A stretch of DNA of 64,000 nucleotides, from contig NZ_CP029481.1 in the NCBI RefSeq assembly GCF_003151255.1, positions 2,790,001-2,854,000 of the forward strand, written 5' to 3'. The notes beneath the pieces were generated by a model. That model was given only the letters and a program-made list of their open reading frames with translations, was not told the DNA's origin and made no database searches. Made by a program: the position numbers and the translations under genes. The DNA is from Microvirga sp. 17 mud 1-3 (GTDB taxonomy: Bacteria; Pseudomonadota; Alphaproteobacteria; Rhizobiales; Beijerinckiaceae). Within the stretch, counting starts at the first letter, position 1, and every line of letters starts with the position of its first letter. Below, piece after piece: positions 17,501-25,327 of the stretch.

Positions 17501-18730
17501 GTGCCGCCAACCCCTCCGGCTCCGCCTCCGCCGGTTCCCCCGGCGCCGCCTGTGCCGATGGCCTTCCACACCGTGGCGGTGACGGAAAACCAGTATCACA
17601 CCGCCGATGCGGTCGAGGCGCTCGGGGCCGGCAACCGGCTCTACAACACTGTGCTCGGATCGACCGTCGCGGGCGCGCGCCAGGCCTTCGATGCGCTCTC
17701 GGGCGAGGCGCACGGCTCGGCCGTGACGGCGGGCTATGCCCAGGCCGGGCTGATCCAGACCACCCTGCTCACCCGCCTGCGCCAGCCGCTCACGTCCCTG
17801 CCGCTGCTCGCCCAAGGCGCCTACGGCGCCGCCTTCGCGGCCGACCGGCCCGGCCAAGCCGTGATGCCGGTCGCGGTCACGCCCGCTCCCATCGCCCCGC
17901 GCTACGCCCTGTGGGGGGAAGGCTTCGGGGCCTGGGGCAAAACCCGCTCCGACCGCAATGCCGCTTCGCTCGACACCTCCACCGGCGGCTTCCTGATCGG
18001 TGCCGATGCCCAGGTCACGGACGGCTGGCGCCTTGGCCTCGCCGGCGGCTATCTGCGCACCTCGTTCGATGTCGATGCCCGCCTCTCGTCCGGCTCGAAC
18101 GAGAGCATCTTCGGTGCCCTCTACGGCTCTGGCCAATGGGGCGCCCTCACCCTGCGCCTCGGCGCGGCCTATGCCCGCCACGACATCGACTTGAGCCGCA
18201 CCATCACGTTCCCGGGCTATGCCGATGCGGTCAAAGCCTCCTATGACGGTTCGACCCTGCAGGCCTTCGGCGAGCTCGGCTACCGGCTCGGCTTCGGCGC
18301 GCTGGCGCTCGAGCCGTTTGTCGGCGCGTCCGTGCTGCGGCTGTCGACCGACGGTTTCCAGGAGCAGGGCGGGGCTGCCGCGCTGACCGGGTATGGGCGG
18401 ACCTATGATCTCGGCACCACGACCGTGGGCTTAAGGGCCGAGGCGCGCTTGAGCGAGACGGTGCCGCTGACGCTGAGCGGCCTGCTCGGCTGGCGGCATG
18501 CCTATGGCGATGTGGCGCCCGAGGCGCTGCTGGCCTTTGCGGGCGGAGCCTCGCCGTTCACGGTGGCGGGCGTGCCGGTCGACCGGGATGCCTTGGTGGC
18601 CGAGGCGGGTCTCGACTGGCGGGCCTCGGAGGCGATCAGCTTGGGCGTCAGCTATGCCGGGCAGATCGGCGCACGGGCGCAGGAGCATACCGTCAAGGGC
18701 AACTTCGTCTGGCGCTTCGGCACCTATTGA
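14546..18730 (+). CDS. Type Va autotransporter (PATR-repeat passenger, C-terminal beta-barrel)
   Basis: A 1394-residue outer-membrane autotransporter that should export its own passenger to the cell surface. A long basic signal peptide ends near ALPTSAWAQ (about residue 54). The passenger is Gly/Ser/Asn/Thr-rich beta-helix sequence with autotransporter repeats (TKVGTGTLTLTGVNSYAGGT and similar near 620-640) and a seven-unit repeat at about 422-580. A proline-rich linker (PPTPPAPPPPVPPAPP) lies at about 987-1006, and the barrel runs from about 1118 (YALWGEGFGAWGK) to a C-terminal FVWRFGTY. The ATG at 14546 has GAGG upstream; a TTG nine codons earlier is weaker. The first 800 codons look less GC-rich than the barrel and the neighbours. 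Likely role: adhesion or aggregation. Confidence 0.92.
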   Translation: MRLSPSSRRALWHSTTRIRAVSTFRPRSAGARLVRTALLSAVALPTSAWAQSTSVWNGGMPGSYWQDSSNWNMLPSSSDLAVIDNGDVVYVDGSQGFADAGILRIGSTFGAVGGTVSIVNGGSLSLGSGATSGIGYETGTIGNVIVEGFSSRWNGSSSNLTVGYRGEGNVIVRNLGTMSVSNLYIGDLSGNGTVTVSSGGTLNVFQGTHLGRGFGSSDAILNVYSGGGAFLNSLSTGLFAPSTVNVSGPGSWLSVASTFALGEGSAGGTLNLGDDGKITVGNGSGTITIGGGGAGWGIFSVGGAAGSPAVAPGTIQAAAVNLSAGSLLNFNHTASAYVFSPQITGSGQVHVNSGTTVLERANTYSGGTVVNFGALIANASGALGSGAVSLNSDTASLTYGGAGVSAGPAAITLNNSSKVTFSNGASAGSASITIANDPSPSLGMGLFLTENSTAGNATITNVFGGGYQTVTFRGTSTAGSASITNGSGAVTAFENNSSAGAASITNNGGSTFLQNNATGGTATFVNTNGSLEVSGSSNLESATVTNGAMGRTYIYGNASGGKARIVNNSTGFLDISGLSSAGTTLGSIEGAGEVRLGSKNLTVGSNNLSTTVSGLISGLGALTKVGTGTLTLTGVNSYAGGTTISQGTLEIQSAAALGSLGRSPVILNGGQLRSNITSLDVLLNPVRFADSSVISVAPGQTFNINLAEVDAGVTLRFGTASDTGTLVPVGINLATAGSTTVEVNGGTLRAGGPQLPKLLAAADRTTIADGATLDLSTLGATIRNLRGAGTLMGRDDTVQIMSGDFAGRITGDVALYKISSDSLKLDGASTLTGPTYVQAGQLAVNGSLASSPVTVTGGTLSGTGTVGRLSLQSGGTVAPGNSIGTLNVAGPLSFGPGAFYAVEIDGAGRSDRIAVTGTATLNGGTVQILPDQGINFLADHAYTILTAQGGRTGTFAGTQSTDFAFITPTLGYTADAVTLTMVRKTVPPTPPAPPPPVPPAPPVPMAFHTVAVTENQYHTADAVEALGAGNRLYNTVLGSTVAGARQAFDALSGEAHGSAVTAGYAQAGLIQTTLLTRLRQPLTSLPLLAQGAYGAAFAADRPGQAVMPVAVTPAPIAPRYALWGEGFGAWGKTRSDRNAASLDTSTGGFLIGADAQVTDGWRLGLAGGYLRTSFDVDARLSSGSNESIFGALYGSGQWGALTLRLGAAYARHDIDLSRTITFPGYADAVKASYDGSTLQAFGELGYRLGFGALALEPFVGASVLRLSTDGFQEQGGAAALTGYGRTYDLGTTTVGLRAEARLSETVPLTLSGLLGWRHAYGDVAPEALLAFAGGASPFTVAGVPVDRDALVAEAGLDWRASEAISLGVSYAGQIGARAQEHTVKGNFVWRFGTY
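15813..16283 (+). repeat. Seven-unit ~20-28-residue repeat inside the autotransporter passenger
   Basis: Successive protein units share the pattern (S/T)AG-x-A-(S/T)-I-T-N-x-G-x(4-8)-F-x-N-x-S, for example TAGNATITNVFGGG, TAGSASITNGSGAVTAFENNS, SAGAASITNNGGSTFLQNNA and TGGTATFVNTNGSLEVSGSS. Units degenerate toward the C-terminal end. This is consistent with one beta-helix coil per unit. Confidence 0.7.
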
Positions 18731-18769
18731 GCCGGACCACAAGGTCCCTTCCTGAAGACAAGGCAGCGG

Positions 18770-19444
18770 CTCAGGTCGCCGCCGCCTCCGTGCGGCTGAC
18801 GAGCTCGCCGGCCACGTCGCCGATCTTCGGGGCCTCCTCGCGGATGAAGGGCAGCGGCCGGCAGACCGACAGGGCCGCGAGGCCGAACCGGGCCGTCATG
18901 AGGCCGTTCAGCACCCCCTCGCCCAGCTTGGCCGAGATCCGGGCCGCGAGGCCGAGCCCGAGGACCTGCTGGAGGACGCTGTCGCCCACCGCCATGCCGC
19001 CCGTGACGGCAAGGTGATTGAAGGCCGCCTTGGCGAGGCGCAGGAAGCCGAAGAGGCCCGGCCGGCCGCCATAGATCCGCGCGAGAGTCCGCAGGAGCCG
19101 CACGGCCGCGAAGATCACGAAAGCCACGTCCACGATGGCCCGGGGGCTCACGGCCGTGACCAGGGAAACCTGCTTGGCCGCCCCCGCGATGGCGCGCTTC
19201 GCCTGGGCATCGAGAGGCGCAAGAAGCTCCCGCTCGGCCATGGCGAGGCGATCGTCCGCGTCGATGATCTCGTCCATCACGTTCATGAGCCGGGCGCTGC
19301 CCTGGACGGCGCCGGCCCGGGAGCCGTAGAGGTTCAGGAGTTCCGACACTACGGTCTTGGCGGCCTTGTGGTCCTTCACGGCGAGCGCATCGATGGCCGC
19401 TTCCCGCAAGCGCTCGATCTTCTGCTCCCGCCAGATCCCCCTCA
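18770..19444. repeat. Right arm of the 675-bp direct repeat flanking the autotransporter
   Basis: By base-by-base reading of both blocks, this is identical and in the same orientation as 13718-14392 (constant offset of 5052). The match starts one base beyond the ycjF stop codon (T18771 aligned with T13719, plus one further C) and ends at 19444, where CACC diverges from CAAA. Confidence 0.85.
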
Positions 19445-19757
19445 CCTCCCGTCCGATGAGAGCCAGGAAGGCGAGCGTCGCCAGGATGGCGAGGACGAGC
19501 GCAACCCAGCCGAGCCAGGGCGCGACTGCGTAGAGATCGACGATCAGCTTCTCGACCCCCAAGCCGAGCGCCAGCACGAGCAGGCCTGACAGGGCCGAGA
19601 GCAGGATGCCGAGCCAGGGCGCCCGGCGCTTCTCGGCCATGGGCACCAGGGTCCCGTCGGCGGCCTCGATGGCATCGAAGGGCTCGTCCGTCACCGTGAT
19701 GGAACCGTTGGCGAGGTTCGGATCGTCCAGGCGGAAGGCGCGCGGGGGGCGGCTCAT
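18771..19757 (-). CDS. ycjF: YcjF/TIGR01620 family membrane protein (DUF697)
   Basis: A 328-residue inner-membrane protein. It has two helices near 48-68 and 77-101 (GILLSALSGLLVLALGLG, then WVALVLAILATLAFLALIG), and the DUF697 domain fills the C-terminal half (AAKQVSLVTAVSPRAIVDV, then VFVIFAAVRLLRTLARIYGG). The precise role is unknown; it is consistently paired with the YcjX GTPase-like protein and linked to envelope stress in enterobacteria. Its start overlaps the ycjX stop by 4 nt, so the two are translationally coupled. Its last 675 bp are duplicated at 13718-14392 on the far side of the autotransporter. Confidence 0.9.
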   Translation of the reverse strand: MSRPPRAFRLDDPNLANGSITVTDEPFDAIEAADGTLVPMAEKRRAPWLGILLSALSGLLVLALGLGVEKLIVDLYAVAPWLGWVALVLAILATLAFLALIGREVRGIWREQKIERLREAAIDALAVKDHKAAKTVVSELLNLYGSRAGAVQGSARLMNVMDEIIDADDRLAMAERELLAPLDAQAKRAIAGAAKQVSLVTAVSPRAIVDVAFVIFAAVRLLRTLARIYGGRPGLFGFLRLAKAAFNHLAVTGGMAVGDSVLQQVLGLGLAARISAKLGEGVLNGLMTARFGLAALSVCRPLPFIREEAPKIGDVAGELVSRTEAAAT

Positions 19758-21202
19758 GCGAAGCGGTCTCCGAGCAGGAATTCAAGGGCGCGGTCGAGGC
19801 GGATATGGGGCATCCTGGCCATCCGGCCGGCGGCATCGACAGGCAGCTTGGGAGGCCTGAAGCGAGGGAAGCGTAAGGAGCCCGGCGGCACCGCCCCCTG
19901 GAAGACTTGCTCGGCCGTCTCGGGCAGCTCACCGGGGAAGATCGCGGCCTCCGTCTCGCCGTCGAAGATCTCGTCGCCGACCCGCTCCCCGGCCTCCGGC
20001 ACCCCGGCGACAGCCCGCAGGGTCTCGCGGCCCTCGCGGATCGTGGTCTCGCGGGTGGCGCGGACGGAGGCCAGCGCGACCGTGCCGACCCGCGCGCCCG
20101 CCGCCTCCGTGCGCCGGGCTGCGCGGTTGACGAGCAGGCGAAGGATCGCGTCGAGCCGGTCGTGATCGGTATGGTGGATATGGTCCGCCTTCGTGGCCGC
20201 GAAGAGCACACGGTCGGCCCGGGGCGAGAACAGGCGCGACAGGAAGGTGTTGCGGCCGATCCGGAAGGCCATCAGGACCTGATCGAGAGCCTCCTCCAGC
20301 TCGGCCAGTGCGACCGGCCCGGCATCGATGGCCGCAAGCACGTCGACGAGGACGATCTGGCGGTCGATCCGCTGGAAATGGTCACGGAAGAAGGGCTTCA
20401 CGACGTGAGTCTTGTAGGCCTCGAAACGGCGCTCCATGAGGGCCGCAAAGCTCCCCGGCGCGGGGCTTTGCGCGGGCGGAAGGTCGAGCGGCGCAAAGGT
20501 GAGCGCGGGCGAGCCCGCGAGATCCCCCGGCATGAGGAAGCGCCCGGGCGGCGTGGTCGCAACGGCCTCCTCGCTGGAGCGCAGGGCCGAGAGATAGGCC
20601 TTGAAGGCCTTGCTCGCCTTGGCGGCCAAAAGCTCGTCGGGCGGGCCGGCAGGGTCGAGCTCCGCCAGGACCCCGTGCCAGGGCGCTGCGAGAGCACGCC
20701 TGTCGCGCCGGCGGCTCGCCTCGACGGTCTGGCGGGACCATTCCGCATAATCGGCTTCGAGCAGCGCCAGGTCGAGCAGCCACTCGCCCGGGTAATCCAC
20801 GATGTCGAGGGCGAGCGAAGCCGGGCCCGTGCGCCAGCCGGACTTGCGCTCATATTCGATATCGACGCGCAATTCGCTGATGCGGCTCGTCGATTGGGGC
20901 CAGCGCCGGTCGGCGGTCAGGGCCGCCATGTGCTCCTCGAAGGGAAAGCGCGGGATCGCGTCGTCGGGCTGGTGGGCCAGATGTGCCCGCCTGATCCGCC
21001 CCTCGGCGGAGGCTCGGAAGGCCGGCAGGTTGGTGCCGCGGGTCAGGTGATGGACGAGCGCCGTCGTGAAGACGGTCTTGCCGGAGCGGGCGAGCCCCGT
21101 GACGCCCAGGCGAAGCGAGGGCTGGACGATCTGGCCCGAGGCCTCCCAAAGCGACTGCGCCGCCGAACCGGCCCGGGAGGCGATATTGGTAAGCACTGAC
21201 AC
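19754..21202 (-). CDS. ycjX: YcjX-like P-loop NTPase (DUF463)
   Basis: A 482-residue cytoplasmic P-loop protein of the YcjX family. The nucleotide-binding loop GLARSGKT lies at about 36-43, with conserved VDYPGEWLLDLALLEADYAEW and a later IVLVDVLAAIDAG stretch that resembles switch/Walker B elements. YcjX binds GTP in enterobacteria and is linked to phage-shock/envelope stress; the function is not settled. It is followed by ycjF with a 4-nt overlap, the conserved gene pair. Length and motifs are normal. Confidence 0.9.
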   Translation of the reverse strand: MSVLTNIASRAGSAAQSLWEASGQIVQPSLRLGVTGLARSGKTVFTTALVHHLTRGTNLPAFRASAEGRIRRAHLAHQPDDAIPRFPFEEHMAALTADRRWPQSTSRISELRVDIEYERKSGWRTGPASLALDIVDYPGEWLLDLALLEADYAEWSRQTVEASRRRDRRALAAPWHGVLAELDPAGPPDELLAAKASKAFKAYLSALRSSEEAVATTPPGRFLMPGDLAGSPALTFAPLDLPPAQSPAPGSFAALMERRFEAYKTHVVKPFFRDHFQRIDRQIVLVDVLAAIDAGPVALAELEEALDQVLMAFRIGRNTFLSRLFSPRADRVLFAATKADHIHHTDHDRLDAILRLLVNRAARRTEAAGARVGTVALASVRATRETTIREGRETLRAVAGVPEAGERVGDEIFDGETEAAIFPGELPETAEQVFQGAVPPGSLRFPRFRPPKLPVDAAGRMARMPHIRLDRALEFLLGDRFA

Positions 21203-21321
21203 GAGGGCCCCGACCTTTGCTGTGGACGCCTATCAGATGGGCCCGATCGCGCCGAATGCAAAGCAAGGAGGGTATTTTTTCCGGGACCGGACGGGAGGTT
21301 GCCGCCGGCCCCGGAAGAGAT

Positions 21322-21343
21322 CGTGCCTGCCGGAGCAGGCACG
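21322..21343. terminator. Hairpin downstream of the aminotransferase gene
   Basis: A perfect 9-bp stem (CGTGCCTGC with GCAGGCACG) around a CGGA loop, 11 nt beyond the aminotransferase stop on the minus strand. There is no real T-run after it, so it may act as a Rho-dependent or mRNA-stabilising hairpin. Confidence 0.45.
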
Positions 21344-21353
21344 CAGGAAACGA

Positions 21354-22238
21354 TCAGGCGGCCCGGCTGACGCCCTTGTCGTGGGCGAACGCCCAATAGA
21401 GCTCGCGGGCCTTGCGGTAGAAGGCGCCAGGCTGGAGGTCGCGGCTGTCGATGCGCAGGACCGGCATGACCTTGGAATAGTTGCCCGAGATGAAGATCTC
21501 GTCCGCGTTGGCGAAATCCTCGTAGCGAAGCGTGCCTTCCACAACCTCGACGCCGTCGTCGCGCAGGAGGCGGATCACCCGCTGGCGGGTAATGCCGTTC
21601 AGGAAGGAGCCGTTCGGGGCGGGCGTGTAGACCACGCCATCCTTGGCCATGAACACGTTGGACGTGCCGGTCTCGGCCACGTTGCCGAGGGCGTCGCACA
21701 CGAGCGCGTTGTCGAAGCCCTTCTCACGCGCCTCGCGAATCACGCGGGCATTGTTGGGATAGAGGCAGCCGGCCTTGGAATCGGTCGGCATGGATTCGAG
21801 GGTCGGGCGGCGGAAGCTCGACTTCATCACCGACAGGCCGCCCGGCACGGGCATGGGCGCCTCGAACACCGAGAGGCAGAACTGGGTCGATTCCGGGTCC
21901 GCCGCGATGGTGGCCATACCCTCCGCCTCGCCCCAGTACATGGGCTTCACATAGAGCGCGGTGCCGGGCGAGAACTTCTTGGCGCCCTCGTGCACGAGTT
22001 CCTGGATGACCTTGGGGTCCATGGTGGGCTTGAGGCCGATGGTCGTGGCGGAGCGGTTCACGCGCTCGCAATGCCGGTCGAGATCGGGCGAGACGCCCTC
22101 GAACACGCGGGCGCCGTCGAACACCGACGAGCCGAGCCAGGAAACATGGGACCGGGGTCCGATCAGGGGCGGGTTGCCCTCATGCCAAGCGCCGTTGAAC
22201 CAGTTCCATGTCTGCGAATACCAGGCCACTGTCGTCAT
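21354..22238 (-). CDS. Branched-chain-amino-acid aminotransferase-like enzyme (class IV)
   Basis: A 294-residue PLP enzyme of fold type IV. The pattern WNWFNGAWHEG near the start, the Lys in DSKAGCLYPNNARVIREARE that should form the Schiff base with PLP, and DALGNVAETGTSNVFM with the PLP-ring Glu and Asn fit the IlvE/D-amino-acid aminotransferase family. IlvE-type members transfer the amino group between glutamate and branched-chain 2-oxo acids. It is monocistronic, with a hairpin downstream. The IlvE assignment over other class IV activities is by overall similarity, so the substrate is provisional. Confidence 0.8.
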   Translation of the reverse strand: MTTVAWYSQTWNWFNGAWHEGNPPLIGPRSHVSWLGSSVFDGARVFEGVSPDLDRHCERVNRSATTIGLKPTMDPKVIQELVHEGAKKFSPGTALYVKPMYWGEAEGMATIAADPESTQFCLSVFEAPMPVPGGLSVMKSSFRRPTLESMPTDSKAGCLYPNNARVIREAREKGFDNALVCDALGNVAETGTSNVFMAKDGVVYTPAPNGSFLNGITRQRVIRLLRDDGVEVVEGTLRYEDFANADEIFISGNYSKVMPVLRIDSRDLQPGAFYRKARELYWAFAHDKGVSRAA

Positions 22239-22396
22239 CCTTCAAGGTCAGGGTTGCTGCCCCATCGAATCCCCTCCCCGCCCCAGCGTCAATGTCCGGG
22301 CCGGCCTTCCGCACATAAAGACTTGTGATGGATCACATGAACGAGCCTGATCCCTGCGCCCGTTGCCAGATCGACCCCAGGGTGCCAGGCTTCGCC

Positions 22397-23080
22397 ATGG
22401 CTTCCTCCGCTTCCCTCCTGTCGGGCGTCAGTGCGGTCGTCTTCGACGCCTACGGCACCCTGTTCGACGTGCATTCGGCAGTCGCGCGCCATGCAGCCGC
22501 CATCGGCCCTGAGGCGGCCCGGTTCTCGGAAGTGTGGCGCGGAAAGCAACTCGAATATTCCTGGGTCCTGTCGCTCGCCGGACGCTACGAGCCGTTCTGG
22601 ATTCTCACCGAACGGGCGCTCGATTATGCGTTCGCGCGTTTTCCCGATGTGGATCGGCGTCTGCGGCCCGCCCTGCTGGAAGCCTACCGCACCCTCGACG
22701 CCTATGGCAATGCCGGACCCACCCTCGCGGCGCTGCGACAGCGGGGCCTGCGCACCGGCATTCTCTCCAACGGCGATCCGGCCATGCTGGAGGCCGCCGT
22801 CGCGTCGGCCGGGCTTGCCGAAAACCTCGATGCGGTGCTCTCCGTCGATGCCGCGCAGGTCTTCAAGACCCATCCGCGCGCTTACGACATCGCGCTCACG
22901 GCCCTGTCGGTCGCGGCCGACGAGGTGGCGTTCGTTTCGTCCAACCGCTGGGACATCGCCGGCGCAACCGCCTTCGGCTTCCGCACGATCTGGATCAACC
23001 GCGCCGGCCTGCCGGACGAATACGAAACGCTCGCGCCGCGCGCGGTCGTGTCGTCCTTAGAAGATCTGCTTCGCGTTTAG
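22397..23080 (+). CDS. Haloacid dehalogenase type II (HAD superfamily)
   Basis: A 227-residue HAD hydrolase. Motif I is VVFDAYGTLFDVHSAV with the nucleophilic Asp at about residue 17. The (S)-2-haloacid dehalogenase hallmarks follow: WRGKQLEYSWVLSLAGRY, motif II LSNGDPAML, the motif III Lys in VFKTHPRAYDIAL and motif IV SSNRWDIAGATAFGF. This group removes halide from short 2-haloalkanoic acids through an ester intermediate. The ATG at 22397 gives the usual N-terminal length; frames with starts near 22325 extend it by 24 residues of non-family sequence. It is divergent from the aminotransferase and convergent with the downstream GST. Confidence 0.88.
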   Translation: MASSASLLSGVSAVVFDAYGTLFDVHSAVARHAAAIGPEAARFSEVWRGKQLEYSWVLSLAGRYEPFWILTERALDYAFARFPDVDRRLRPALLEAYRTLDAYGNAGPTLAALRQRGLRTGILSNGDPAMLEAAVASAGLAENLDAVLSVDAAQVFKTHPRAYDIALTALSVAADEVAFVSSNRWDIAGATAFGFRTIWINRAGLPDEYETLAPRAVVSSLEDLLRV

Positions 23081-23165
23081 AGAGGTTCGACAGACCGGGC
23101 GCGGTTCGCTGCTAAAAGAACGTGGCTACCAACGAAAAGACGCTTTCGCACAAGCGGAAGCGGCT

Positions 23166-23858
23166 TCAGGCGGCCGGTTTCGCGCGCAGATCCTGCAGCA
23201 GCATTCCGGCTTCCGCAGCCTCGCGCTCGTGATCGGGCTCGCGCCAGGTTTCGGCGAGACCGGCCTTGTACCAACTTTGCATTGCGGGCAGAGCCAGGAG
23301 GCGTGCCACATAGGTCATCGCCTGCCCTTCGAGTTGCAGTCCGTAGGTCTGAACCCGGAACGCCACCGGTGCGAAGAAAGCATCGACGGCCGTAAAATTT
23401 GCACCCGCCAGAAACGCCCCGCCGAAGCGGGACAGCCCCTCGTTCCACAGTTCGCCGATGCGGGCGATGTCCTGCTTCAAGGCATCAGACATCGCATTCG
23501 GCCGCACCCGGATGCCGCAGCTCATGGGACATGCGCTCCGCAGGGCCGTGAAACCTGAATGCATCTCCGCTGTCGCGCAGCGCGCCCAGGCGCGCGCCTG
23601 AGCGTCCTCAGGCCAAATCCGCCGGTGCCGCTCGGCGAGATATTCGGTGATGGCGAGCGAATCCCACACCACCGTCTCGCCGTCCCTCAGGCAGGGCACT
23701 TTCCCGGTCGGGGAGAAGCTCCGGAACGTATCGTAGCTCCCGCCTTCGGGGAACGGCACAACCCGTTCCTCGAAGGGAATGTCGCATTCACGCATCAGCA
23801 CCCAGGGCCGCAACGACCAGGACGAGTAGTTCTTATTGCCGATGAAAAGCTCGTACAT
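23166..23858 (-). CDS. Glutathione S-transferase family protein
   Basis: A 230-residue cytosolic GST. The N-terminal thioredoxin-fold domain (about 1-78) reads YELFIGNKNYSSWSLRPW, where a Ser of the SSW segment is the likely glutathione-activating residue, and contains the cis-Pro motif GKVPCL and the gamma-glutamyl-binding VVWDSLAITEYL. The all-helical C-terminal domain follows. The ATG at 23858 begins only 6 nt after the M20 peptidase stop, so translation is probably coupled; a GTG three codons earlier overlaps that stop. The substrate is unknown. Confidence 0.88.
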   Translation of the reverse strand: MYELFIGNKNYSSWSLRPWVLMRECDIPFEERVVPFPEGGSYDTFRSFSPTGKVPCLRDGETVVWDSLAITEYLAERHRRIWPEDAQARAWARCATAEMHSGFTALRSACPMSCGIRVRPNAMSDALKQDIARIGELWNEGLSRFGGAFLAGANFTAVDAFFAPVAFRVQTYGLQLEGQAMTYVARLLALPAMQSWYKAGLAETWREPDHEREAAEAGMLLQDLRAKPAA

Positions 23859-23863
23859 GCGCC

Positions 23864-25249
23864 TCACTTCTGCGCCAGGGCCGCCAGAATCCGCGCCCAG
23901 GAGCGCGTGCCCTTGTGGAAGCTCTTGAGGTCGTATTTCTCGTTCGGCGAGTGGATGCGGTCATCGTCGAGGCCGAAGCCGACGAAGAGCGTGTCGAGGC
24001 CGAGCGTGCGCTTGAAATCGCCGCCGACCGGGATCGAGCCGCCCATGCCGATGACGACGGGCTCTGCGCCCCATTCGTCATGAAGAGCGCCCTTGGCGGC
24101 CGTGAGGGCCGGAAAGTCATGCGGCAGCGCGAGGGCGCGGGAGCCCTTGTGGTGGATGAACTCCACGGAGCAATCGGCCGGGATGCGCTCGCGCACGAAA
24201 GCCTCGAAATTGGCCGAGATCTTCGCCGGATCCTGATCGCCCACGAGGCGGAAGGAGACCTTGGCCCGTGCCTCGGCGGCAATCACGGTCTTGGTGCCCT
24301 CGCCCGTATAGCCGCCGATGATGCCGTTCACGTCGCAGGTGGGGCGCGACTGGATCTGCTCGAGGAGAAGACGGCCCTTCTCGCCGGCCGAGTGCTTGAG
24401 GCCCACCTGGCCGAGGAACTCCTCCTCGGTGAGGTTGAGCTTCTTCCACTGATCGAGCACCTGGGTCGGCGTCTCGTGCACGCCCTCGTAGAAATCCTTG
24501 ATGGTGATGCGGCCGTTCTCGTCGTGGATCGCCGCGATAATCTTGGACAGGATATGGATGGGGTTCCGTGCCGCGCCGCCGAAAGAGCCGGAATGAAGGT
24601 CCCGGTCCGCGCAGCGCACGATCACTTCCTCATAGACCATGCCGCGCAGGGAGGACGTGATGGCCGGCGTGTTCTGGTCCCACATACCGGTGTCGCAGAC
24701 GAGCGCCACGTCGGCCTTCAGCTCGTCCTTGTTGGCCTCGATGAACTCGGGGAGAAACTTCGAGCCGTCCTCCTCGGCGCCCTCAACCAGGAACGTGATG
24801 TCGATGGGCAGCGAGCCGGTCACGGCCTTCCAGGCGCGGCAGGCTTCCACGAAGGTCAGCACCTGCCCCTTGTCGTCCGAGGAGCCGCGGGCACTGATCG
24901 CCTTGCGGCCGTCGGGCAGCGTGATCATGCGCGGCTCGAAGGGCGGCCGCTCCCAGAGATCGAGCGGATCGACCGGCTGCACGTCGTAATGGCCGTAGAA
25001 CAGTACGTGCGGCTTCTTGGATCCCTTGGCATGGCCGACCACCGCCGGATGGCCGCCGGTCTCGCGCAAGGAGGTCTCGACGCCGAGGCCCTTCAGCTCC
25101 TCCACCAGCCACTGCCCGGCCTTGCGGCAATTCTCCTTGTACGCCGGATCCGTCGAGATGGACGGGATCGTCAGCCACTGGAACAGGCGCTCCAGGGACG
25201 AATCGAGGTCGGAATCGATCTTGGCGAGGACTTGGTCGAGCTGGGACAT
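23864..25249 (-). CDS. M20 family metallopeptidase (dipeptidase)
   Basis: A 461-residue zinc peptidase. The di-zinc ligands are visible in order: His and Asp in LFYGHYDVQPVDP, bridging Asp in ARGSSDDKGQ, catalytic and ligand Glu in VEGAEEDGS, Asp in LVCDTGMWD, and the final His in RIHSPNEKYDL. A dimerisation (lid) domain lies between. Family members cleave dipeptides and similar amides. The ATG at 25249 (MSQLDQVLAK) has GGAAAG upstream and is preferred to an upstream frame extension. It lies between the HerA-like ATPase (78 nt upstream) and the GST (6 nt downstream), probably as one operon. Confidence 0.93.
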   Translation of the reverse strand: MSQLDQVLAKIDSDLDSSLERLFQWLTIPSISTDPAYKENCRKAGQWLVEELKGLGVETSLRETGGHPAVVGHAKGSKKPHVLFYGHYDVQPVDPLDLWERPPFEPRMITLPDGRKAISARGSSDDKGQVLTFVEACRAWKAVTGSLPIDITFLVEGAEEDGSKFLPEFIEANKDELKADVALVCDTGMWDQNTPAITSSLRGMVYEEVIVRCADRDLHSGSFGGAARNPIHILSKIIAAIHDENGRITIKDFYEGVHETPTQVLDQWKKLNLTEEEFLGQVGLKHSAGEKGRLLLEQIQSRPTCDVNGIIGGYTGEGTKTVIAAEARAKVSFRLVGDQDPAKISANFEAFVRERIPADCSVEFIHHKGSRALALPHDFPALTAAKGALHDEWGAEPVVIGMGGSIPVGGDFKRTLGLDTLFVGFGLDDDRIHSPNEKYDLKSFHKGTRSWARILAALAQK

Positions 25250-25327
25250 GGCTTTCCGCTGCGTTGAACGAATCGAGAGCCGCGACAAGGTGCGCTGAAC
25301 GGAACGGAGCGGCAAGGGGGAGCCGCA

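Noticed and set aside
13718..19444. Integrase-mediated island (att-site insertion)
   Set aside because: The repeat is 675 bp, far longer than usual att cores, and no integrase, transposase or tRNA gene is inside. Homologous crossover or tandem duplication fits better.
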